This document shows positions 57,418 to 64,000 of a stretch of 64,000 nucleotides of DNA, piece after piece. The position numbers were made by a program, and so were the translations under genes. Positions within the stretch are counted from its first letter, which is position 1. The number at the start of each line of letters is the position of its first letter. The DNA is taken from NCBI GenBank assembly GCA_963787195.1, contig CAWBCI010000026.1, forward strand, positions 1 through 64,000, given 5' to 3'. The stretch is from CAWBCI01 sp963787195. GTDB taxonomy: Bacteria > Bacteroidota > Bacteroidia > Bacteroidales > JAGOPY01. Under the pieces are notes generated by a model. The model made no database searches and was not told the origin of the DNA. It worked only from the letters and a program-made list of their open reading frames with translations.

Positions 57418-58737
57418 ATGATTAAACAAATACTATTTGCCATTTCAATTCTCCTTACCCTCGGCATATTTTCATATACATCCTTTAGATTTTACCGCTA
57501 TTTCCGCCTTACCAAAGCTTTTCCAGTAAAGGATTTCGGTAAAAGATTTTTAGTGATGCTGAAAGTGGCTTTCGGACAAAGCAAGATACTTCGTAAACCG
57601 ATAATCGGATTGATGCATGCTATGGTTTGGTGGGGATTTATAGTTATCCTTTTCGGCAGCATTGAAATGATCATAGACGGATTGTTCAGGACTGAAAGGG
57701 TTTTGGCTATATTGGGTCCGGTTTATGACATTATAATTGCTTCAGGGGATATTTTTGGACTGATAATCTTTTTTGCCGTGATGGCTTTTCTAATACGCCG
57801 GATTTTCATGCATATACGAAGGTTTGGTGGAATAGAAATGAAACATATATCGCATATGGATGCGAATCTTGCACTGACTATCATCCTGCTGCTGATGGTT
57901 TCCCTGCTTTCCATGAATTCTTTTTATATAGCCCAGACCAGGCTTGCGGGAGAAGATATCAAAGGCTTTTTCCCGGTAAGTTCTTACATGGCAGGATGGT
58001 TTGAAGGTATGTCAATGGCAAATCTTCATATCTGGCATGAGATAAGCTGGTGGTCGCATATATTATTGATTTTCCTGTTTGCCAATATACTTCCCTACTC
58101 CAAGCATTTTCATGTATTCATGTCGGTTCCGAATGTATTCCTGAGCCGGCTGGAGCCCCTTGGATACCTGCAGAATATGCCCGCAATTACAGAAGAAGTT
58201 AAACGTATGATGGACCCCAACCTGGCCTTTGCAGAACCCGCCGAAGGGGAAACTGCGCCTGTTGCCCGTTTCGGAATTATGGACGTTGAAGATATAAGCT
58301 GGAAGAATTACCTGGATTCGCTGGCATGTACCGAATGCGGACGTTGTACAGAAGTCTGTCCGGCAAACCAGACGGGTAAAAAACTTTCGCCCCGGAAAAT
58401 AGTAATGGATGTAAGGGCCCGGATGAAAGAAAAAGGCCCGGGTCTTATCAAAGATAAAAATTTCCATGACGGGAAATCATTGCTAAGGGGCTATATCACC
58501 GAAGAAGAACTCTGGGCATGTACTACCTGCAATGCATGTGCCCAGGAATGCCCTGTGAATATCAACCATCCTTCCATTATAGTCGACATGAGAAGGTACC
58601 TGGTGATGGAGGAATCGAAAGGTCCCGGAGAGTTGAATGCTATATTTACCAATATCGAAAATAACGGTGCCCCCTGGCAGTTCTCACCGCATGACAGGTT
58701 GAAATGGGCGGAGGAGCTTTTTATAAATGAAGTTTGA
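57418..58737 (+). CDS. Hdr-like membrane protein with two 4Fe-4S clusters
   Basis: 439 aa: four to five membrane segments (~5-25, 60-85, 97-120, 150-170, 212-235) like a NarI/HdrE-type cytochrome-b-like part, then two ferredoxin motifs: CTECGRCTEVCP and CTTCNACAQECP. This is the HdrED-like oxidoreductase arrangement. In Bacteroidota such a gene is usually followed by a CCG-domain (Fe-S)-binding partner; none follows here, only a tandem repeat and an unrelated minus-strand gene. Probably membrane-bound electron transfer, partner unknown. Confidence 0.88.
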   Translation: MIKQILFAISILLTLGIFSYTSFRFYRYFRLTKAFPVKDFGKRFLVMLKVAFGQSKILRKPIIGLMHAMVWWGFIVILFGSIEMIIDGLFRTERVLAILGPVYDIIIASGDIFGLIIFFAVMAFLIRRIFMHIRRFGGIEMKHISHMDANLALTIILLLMVSLLSMNSFYIAQTRLAGEDIKGFFPVSSYMAGWFEGMSMANLHIWHEISWWSHILLIFLFANILPYSKHFHVFMSVPNVFLSRLEPLGYLQNMPAITEEVKRMMDPNLAFAEPAEGETAPVARFGIMDVEDISWKNYLDSLACTECGRCTEVCPANQTGKKLSPRKIVMDVRARMKEKGPGLIKDKNFHDGKSLLRGYITEEELWACTTCNACAQECPVNINHPSIIVDMRRYLVMEESKGPGELNAIFTNIENNGAPWQFSPHDRLKWAEELFINEV

Positions 58738-58755
58738 TGATAGTGAGAATTGACA

Positions 58756-58832
58756 GTCAGCAGTCAGCAGTCGTCAGTCGTCAGTCGTCAGTCAGCAGTC
58801 AGCAGTCAGCAGTCAGCAGTCGTCAGTCAGCA
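58756..58832. repeat. 11 tandem copies of a 7-bp repeat (GTCAGCA/GTCGTCA)
   Basis: Eleven 7-bp units in the order A A B B B A A A A B A (A = GTCAGCA, B = GTCGTCA). It starts just after the Hdr-like gene. Confidence 0.9.
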
Positions 58833-58881
58833 GATTATATTGCATTTTTCGGATAGCCGATTTTTGATTGCTGAGGGCTTA

Positions 58882-59445
58882 CTAATAAATCCAGGGAAGC
58901 AGTCTCCAGGTCTTCTTCATATATTCAGGATATTCGGTTTCGAATTTTTCAATGAGAATTTTTTCTTCAATATTTATTCTATAAATAAAAACAATAAAAA
59001 CCGGAATAAATATAATGAAGAGGCTGATCCAGTTATTCATGGAAATTCCAAAACCTAAAAATGACAATAATGATCCGGAATAGGAAGGATGCCTGACAAT
59101 CGAGTACATTCCGTCTTTTTTTATTTTATGATTTTCCCGGATGGTGACATCTACTGTAAACATTTTTCCCAGCGAACTAATAGCTATGAAGCGGATGATC
59201 ATCCCGGCTATAATCAGGATAAGCCCAAAATAAGGGATGACAGCTACATGGCTGATAGGTATCCTGATGAGGTTTGCTGCAAGGAATCCCAGGAATATAG
59301 ATGACAGAATGGTGATCCAGATGAATGTAATGGAACCTTTATCGCGGCCCTTGTCTACTTTATTTCCGGAACGGAGCAGCCTGTTCAGAAGACCTTCTGA
59401 AATGAACCAGGCAAACCAGACTATTGTAAAGATCCACATATTCAT
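58882..59445 (-). CDS. isoprenylcysteine carboxylmethyltransferase-family protein
   Basis: 187 aa with about five membrane segments and the family's C-terminal motif MYSIVRHPSYSGSLLSFLGFGISMNNW (the RHPxY SAM-binding signature) and IEEKILIEKFETEYPEYMKK. Bacterial members of the ICMT/PEMT family methylate unknown lipid or isoprenoid-like substrates at the membrane. Alone, on the minus strand between two short-repeat patches. Confidence 0.85.
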   Translation of the reverse strand: MNMWIFTIVWFAWFISEGLLNRLLRSGNKVDKGRDKGSITFIWITILSSIFLGFLAANLIRIPISHVAVIPYFGLILIIAGMIIRFIAISSLGKMFTVDVTIRENHKIKKDGMYSIVRHPSYSGSLLSFLGFGISMNNWISLFIIFIPVFIVFIYRINIEEKILIEKFETEYPEYMKKTWRLLPWIY

Positions 59446-59494
59446 TAATTTAATGACTTATCAATTGTTTTTACCAGAAGTTCAGTTTATTTTA

Positions 59495-59529
59495 GTGATC
59501 AGTGAACGGTGAACAGTGAACAGTGAAGC
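59495..59529. repeat. five degenerate 7-bp repeats (GTGAACA type)
   Basis: Units GTGATCA, GTGAACG, GTGAACA, GTGAACA, GTGAAGC. Same unit length but different sequence from the array at 58756. Confidence 0.7.
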
Positions 59530-59654
59530 ATATTCTGAAAAGAATCTTCACTTTCTTTGTTCAATATTTAATTCAAAATTAGCTATTAATTTTCATACAT
59601 TTATGTCTCTATTCATCGAGATAAAGCAATAGTTTAAGCATTGAATTATTTTTC

Positions 59655-60554
59655 ATGAATTCATCAGCCCTCATTAAGATTCAAAACCTTAACAAGGCCT
59701 TCGGCAAGGTACACGCTGCGGATAATATTTGCCTGGAAGTAAATGAAGGGGATATTTTCGGTTTCCTAGGACCAAATGGAGCGGGTAAGACCACCACCAT
59801 AAGGCTGATACTGAACCTTCTCAAACCTGATTCCGGGGAAATTGAAATATTCGGAAAAAAGCTTTCGAATGACTCAGTGGAGATCCGTCAGAGGTGCGGT
59901 TACCTTCCGGGTAATTTCTCAGCTTACACCAACCTGAACGGGAATGAATTCCTGAAGCTTTGCGCCGATCTCAGGAATATTCCCTATAAAACAAATCCTA
60001 ATCTTTTAGATCGTTTCGGATTATCAGAATCAAACCTCAAACAGAAGATCAAGCACCTGTCGCACGGGACTTTGCAGAAAATTGGCATTGTTCAGGCCTT
60101 TTTCCATAAACCTGAACTACTGATCCTCGACGAACCAACCATAGGGCTGGACCCCCTGATGCAGGAAGCTTTTTATGAGCTTCTGGAAGAAAGCCGGAAA
60201 CAGGGCAGCACAATTTTCCTTTCATCCCATAACCTATCCGAAGTCGAAAGGATATGCCACCGCCTGGCTATTATTCGAAAAGGCAAAATTGAAAAGACCG
60301 ATTCGATTGAAAACCTCCGGAAACTGATCAGCAGAAAACTCCGCTTCAGCATTACTGAAGCTTTGGGAGATATTTCATTGCCGGGTGCGAATTTGCTAAA
60401 GCAGCAAGGGATGTCCTATGAGTTTATCATACATGGCAAAATTGGCCCCATATTACAGAAACTCTCGGAATTGCCACTTTCCGAAGTAATATTGCCCGAA
60501 CCCAGCCTGGAGGAGATCTTTATGAATTTTTATCAGGATAAGAAGAATGATTAA
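59655..60554 (+). CDS. ABC transporter ATP-binding protein
   Basis: 299 aa: Walker A GPNGAGKTT, signature LSHGTLQKIGIVQAF (a variant of LSGGQ), Walker B LLILDEPTIGLDP, H-loop SSHNLSE, and a C-terminal regulatory part. CcmA/drug-export type. Its last codons overlap the next gene by 8 nt, so the pair is translated together. Cargo unknown. Confidence 0.93.
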   Translation: MNSSALIKIQNLNKAFGKVHAADNICLEVNEGDIFGFLGPNGAGKTTTIRLILNLLKPDSGEIEIFGKKLSNDSVEIRQRCGYLPGNFSAYTNLNGNEFLKLCADLRNIPYKTNPNLLDRFGLSESNLKQKIKHLSHGTLQKIGIVQAFFHKPELLILDEPTIGLDPLMQEAFYELLEESRKQGSTIFLSSHNLSEVERICHRLAIIRKGKIEKTDSIENLRKLISRKLRFSITEALGDISLPGANLLKQQGMSYEFIIHGKIGPILQKLSELPLSEVILPEPSLEEIFMNFYQDKKND

Positions 60555-61356
60555 ATTAGCTTACATAAGGCTGGTATGGAGGGACAACAAGTCCTTTGCC
60601 CTGTTCAGCATGGCTTTTATCACCTTATTACAATTCCTGATCCTGTATCTTGTCACAACTATAGATACAACATCCATCATGACGGCCATACTCAAGCAAC
60701 TGCCTGAACAAATCAGGGCTTTAGTGCAGGACAGTTTATTAAGTATGCTGAGTTTTGAAGGGGCTGCTGCCTTTGGCTTCAATCACCCCCTGGTGATCGC
60801 CCTGCTGGCCATCAACGCTGTGAACATCCCGGTACATCATATTACAAGGGAACTCGACTCAGGCACGCTGGAGCTGCTTCTGGCCCATCCTGTGAAACGA
60901 TACAGTTTGATCACATCTCTGTGGATTGCAGGCTGCTTAATATTACTGACCATCATCCTGGCCGCATTGGCAGGATCGATAATCTCCATACTTCTTTTCC
61001 ATAACCTGAGTAATATTATCCTCCTCCATCTTATTCAAATTGCTATAAATCTCTGGTTATTGATCGTATTGATTTTCAGTTATAGCCTGATGATCTCCGT
61101 TTTTGGCAAAACCGGCGGCAAAGCCGGGAACATAAGCGCGGTCATAACCCTGGTTTTCTACCTTTTAAATTTTCTCAGCCAGAGCTGGGATAAACTATCT
61201 TTACTAAAGCCCTTTAACATTTTCAGCTATTTTAATCCCCAGGATATTATGTTTGGAAAAGGAAGCTTTATATTAGATGTTTTTGTATTAATTATGCTGA
61301 TTATGATATGTTATGGAATAAGCCTGTATCGCTTCGGTAGGAGGGACATCCCATAA
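60547..61356 (+). CDS. ABC transporter permease (ABC-2 type)
   Basis: 269 aa with six hydrophobic segments; ABC2-type layout with a HHITRELDSGTLELLLAHPVKRYSLI motif on the cytosolic side after the second span, typical for ABC-2 permeases fed by the ATPase just upstream (8-nt overlap). No substrate clue. Confidence 0.9.
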   Translation: MIKLAYIRLVWRDNKSFALFSMAFITLLQFLILYLVTTIDTTSIMTAILKQLPEQIRALVQDSLLSMLSFEGAAAFGFNHPLVIALLAINAVNIPVHHITRELDSGTLELLLAHPVKRYSLITSLWIAGCLILLTIILAALAGSIISILLFHNLSNIILLHLIQIAINLWLLIVLIFSYSLMISVFGKTGGKAGNISAVITLVFYLLNFLSQSWDKLSLLKPFNIFSYFNPQDIMFGKGSFILDVFVLIMLIMICYGISLYRFGRRDIP

Positions 61357-61358
61357 GA

Positions 61359-61470
61359 GATATAACGATATAACGATATAACGATGTAAGTCAGATATCG
61401 GACATTAAATCGAATATCGAAAATCCAGAATCAAACATGAAATCGAAAATGCCGAATGCCGAATGCCGAA
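61359..61470. repeat. intergenic micro-repeats (8-bp GATATAAC x4, 7-bp TGCCGAA x3)
   Basis: GATATAAC is repeated three times with a variant fourth copy (61359-61390), and TGCCGAA three times (61450-61470), between the ABC permease and the repeat protein. No gene or terminator is visible here. Confidence 0.75.
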
Positions 61471-61538
61471 CCGACAATTTCCACCTTGGGGCAGGCCGGG
61501 AGGGGGGCTAAGCATTGTGCAATTTACAATCTCAAATA

Positions 61539-64000
61539 TTATTGATTGACATACATGCTGCTTTCGGTATCCTGCACTATTGAGGATCCATTACCAAGAC
61601 TTATGGAAGATGCAAATGCCCCGTAACCAACAGGTACGGTAATTGTTACTCCGGCGCCTATAACCACATCGTCACACCAGCTTGGGACCCCCAGGTCCCA
61701 GTTGGCGGCATTGTCCCAGTCGCCGGTACTTCCACCGATCCAGGTCACGGTTACACCAATGATACTGCAGTCTACCGCCTGCAGTTCAAGGTCATTGGGC
61801 CCGTATGACAGTTTCCACTTAAGGGGGCTGATATCGGGCAGGTTCAGGGTGAAAAATGATCCGCTGAGGCCGCTATTGGTGTGCATCAATACGAAATCAT
61901 CACCGGCATTGATAGTGAAAGAACCTTTGTTAACGTTCATGGTACCTCTCAGGACGGCATTAGTGGAAACATAAATTGAATCGTGGCCGCCGGTCATACC
62001 GCCACCTGCCAGTCCGTCGATATCTATATTAAGCACAGCGGAATTCGACATAGAAAAATTCCCGTTCAAGCGCATACTGCCGGGAGAGGCCCCGGGGGAA
62101 AGTATACCGTTATTGACAAAGTTCGGTGCGGCTGGCAGGTCCAATATTCCATTACCGTAAATAATGGCACCGGCTGTATTAGTCAGAGATGCATGGAAAT
62201 TTATCTCACCACTTACCAGATTGAGCGATCCATAGTTAATAAAGTCTTCATACATAGCCAATAAACCGGAACCACCTGTTTTTTCAAAAAGACCATAATT
62301 TTCAATCAGGTGATTGGGACCTGTACTATAGGTAAAAGCTGTACCATCATCCTGAACATCAATAGTCCCGGAATTCATATTTATAATAATCCCGTTGGTC
62401 AGATAAACATCTGCTCCTGCAACCATGTTCAGGTTGCCATAATTTAGGATGCTTGTTGAATCCACCACTTGCTTGGTACCGCTGGTGGTCAGGTCCAGAT
62501 CCGTCAGATTTATAAGCCTGCCACCGCCCTTAAGGTAACCCGTTCTCCATTCGGGTGCATTGCCGCTAAAGTTGAAAATGCTTGAATCAGGGACATAGAG
62601 AGAACTGTACCAGTCGATCGTGCCCAAATTGGTTCCGGTGATGGTATCCGAACAGGTGATATCTTGCGCGAAGGTGATTTCCGCACCCGCTAAAGTATTC
62701 CAGATCGCTGATGAAAAGGATATCTGATTATTGTTCAAATTGAGAAGGCCCGAATCTACTTCCAGGGTCCCTCCCGTATTTACAAGTTCAGCAAGGATAT
62801 TTGAAGTGCCCGTTCCGCCGCTCTTTTTGATAAGACCCGTGTTGTCGACAATATGTGTTACTCCTGTGGAATAAGTCAGATCACAAGCATCCTCCTGTAT
62901 ATCTATGACTCCGGTACTTGTATTTTTGAGAACACCGTGAGATACGTAAAGGTCAGCCCCTTGCGTCAGTCTGATTGAGTCATTGTTGACCAGTCGGGTC
63001 GAATCGAATATTTGTTTGGCAGAAGTTGTAGTAAGTTTGATGACATTATTATTTGTCAAAACACCTCCTCCGTTAAGGTTGCCCGAACTCCAGTTTATTC
63101 CCTCTCCACCAAAGTTTAAAGTGGCGGCAGATTGAACATAAACATCTCCGGTCCAGTTCAAGTTCCCATCGATGGTGCCGCTCAAGGTACCCGAGCAATA
63201 AGCGTTCCCTCCTATCCTCAGTTCAGCTCCCGAATTAGCATAATAAGTCCCTCCGTTTAAAGCCAGGTTCGTATTGTTCAAAACCAGTTGACCTGAGTCG
63301 CAACCTATAATTCCTCCATTATTTTCCAGTTCTACAAAGAAATTTGTGTAACTAGTCCCCGAAACTTTCTTTATAAGGCCCGTATTTTCGAGCAAATGTG
63401 ACCCAGCTCCCGTAATCAGCAAATCACTATGGTCATCCTGCTCAATTACCCCGCTGGATGAATTATTTATAATGCCATCGGCAATATAAATGTCCCCTCC
63501 GCTTATTAGCTTCAGCAGACCATTGTTGACAAGCGTAGTGTTTCCGTATATGTGTTTAGCGCCATTTGTTATAACGAAAATAGTATCGGTATTGGTCAGG
63601 GTCCCTCCTCCGTCAAGATCTCCACTTTCCCAGTAAATACTATTTCCGTCGAAATTGAAAGTAACGCTGGATGCTACAAATACCGTACTGCCCCAGGTCA
63701 ATGTACCTTCGATGGTCCCGGATAAAGTCCCTGTACATGTTACCTTCTGAGAAAAATTTAGTTCAGCGCCGGCAGATGCATTATATGTTCCACCGTTCAA
63801 TTCGCTCGCCGTATTATTGATATAGAGTAAACCTGATTGGGAGCTGAGGCTCCCCCCGTTATTGGTCAACTCTACATTGATATACGAACTACCACTGCCC
63901 ACGGATTTCGTAATAGTACCGGTATTCACCAGGGAATGGGAACCCCCTCCGGTCACCAGAAAATCGGAAGCGTCATCCTGTATGTCAATTAGGGCCGATG
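61539..64000 (-). CDS. giant repetitive secreted protein, C-terminal part (partial)
   Basis: At least 820 aa; the frame is open past the right edge. It has three full and one partial repeat of ~180 residues, each with GVI(D/E)xQDD, a SHxLxNTGxIKK-like turn, LNGGTY...AGAEL, C(S/T)GTLSGTI and SGxLxGGGxLTN, and many Asn/Gly/Thr: the composition of beta-solenoid (autotransporter-like/PATR) surfaces. A non-repeat NNGILSPGASPGSMRL and a CDDVVIGAGVTI end module follow. No T9SS sorting domain or outer-membrane barrel is visible at this end. Likely secreted adhesin or matrix protein. Confidence 0.85.
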   Translation of the reverse strand, partial: SALIDIQDDASDFLVTGGGSHSLVNTGTITKSVGSGSSYINVELTNNGGSLSSQSGLLYINNTASELNGGTYNASAGAELNFSQKVTCTGTLSGTIEGTLTWGSTVFVASSVTFNFDGNSIYWESGDLDGGGTLTNTDTIFVITNGAKHIYGNTTLVNNGLLKLISGGDIYIADGIINNSSSGVIEQDDHSDLLITGAGSHLLENTGLIKKVSGTSYTNFFVELENNGGIIGCDSGQLVLNNTNLALNGGTYYANSGAELRIGGNAYCSGTLSGTIDGNLNWTGDVYVQSAATLNFGGEGINWSSGNLNGGGVLTNNNVIKLTTTSAKQIFDSTRLVNNDSIRLTQGADLYVSHGVLKNTSTGVIDIQEDACDLTYSTGVTHIVDNTGLIKKSGGTGTSNILAELVNTGGTLEVDSGLLNLNNNQISFSSAIWNTLAGAEITFAQDITCSDTITGTNLGTIDWYSSLYVPDSSIFNFSGNAPEWRTGYLKGGGRLINLTDLDLTTSGTKQVVDSTSILNYGNLNMVAGADVYLTNGIIINMNSGTIDVQDDGTAFTYSTGPNHLIENYGLFEKTGGSGLLAMYEDFINYGSLNLVSGEINFHASLTNTAGAIIYGNGILDLPAAPNFVNNGILSPGASPGSMRLNGNFSMSNSAVLNIDIDGLAGGGMTGGHDSIYVSTNAVLRGTMNVNKGSFTINAGDDFVLMHTNSGLSGSFFTLNLPDISPLKWKLSYGPNDLELQAVDCSIIGVTVTWIGGSTGDWDNAANWDLGVPSWCDDVVIGAGVTITVPVGYGAFASSISLGNGSSIVQDTESSMYVNQ

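Overview
The window looks like a chromosomal piece of a Bacteroidota (Bacteroidetes) genome, probably an uncultured Bacteroidales-type organism. Reasons: moderate-to-low GC, several TAnnTTTG-type -7 promoter elements (the Bacteroidetes primary sigma consensus), few recognisable Shine-Dalgarno sites, a SusC/HmuR-like TonB-dependent receptor, MacB-type FtsX permeases, a Y_Y_Y propeller-kinase, DUF4398 lipoproteins and short heptameric repeats between genes. No rRNA, tRNA, CRISPR array, transposase or prophage was found.

Layout. 1-5.6 kb: four tandem secreted lipoproteins (the first only as its 3' end). Their first ~300 residues are nearly invariant. Their C-terminal domains vary and carry a Cys...Gln pair resembling internal thioester (TED) adhesin domains. 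Each is a separate unit with the same promoter module, leader hairpin and terminator. 5.7-14.2 kb: a VirJ/AcvB-like hydrolase whose signal peptide sits in another reading frame, a second alpha/beta hydrolase, the GTPase TypA/BipA, a MacB-type permease, an SDR and an unknown protein. 14.3-16.5 kb (minus): an ECF sigma/anti-sigma/CpxP-like/Cys-rich cassette. 16.5-18.1 kb: a gap with a possible minus-strand small RNA, then two unknown small genes. 18.2-27.8 kb: a NarL-type two-component pair with a TPR kinase, a methyltransferase/SDR/EXPERA cluster, an anchored protein plus TonB receptor, and a DUF1003 protein.

28-35 kb: a HAMP histidine kinase and NtrC-type regulator lie directly upstream of a near-consensus sigma-54 promoter that faces a DUF4398 lipoprotein, two L,D-transpeptidases and a membrane protein. 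This reads as an envelope-remodelling regulon. 35-43 kb: a leucine/branched-chain acyl-CoA operon (methylcrotonyl-CoA carboxylase beta and alpha, methylglutaconyl-CoA hydratase, acyl-CoA dehydrogenase, acetoacetyl-CoA synthetase) converges on an IcmF-type fused acyl-CoA mutase. 47-57.3 kb: a signalling island with a LytTR regulator, a multi-PAS kinase with a second NtrC-type regulator, a degenerate receiver protein, a 40-nt perfect palindrome and a LytS-type propeller kinase. 57.4-64 kb: an Hdr-like membrane Fe-S protein, an ICMT-family methyltransferase, an ABC exporter pair, short tandem repeats, and a giant repetitive secreted protein that runs off the right edge.

The most promising systems are the thioester-like lipoprotein array with its phased promoter element, and the sigma-54-controlled L,D-transpeptidase operon.
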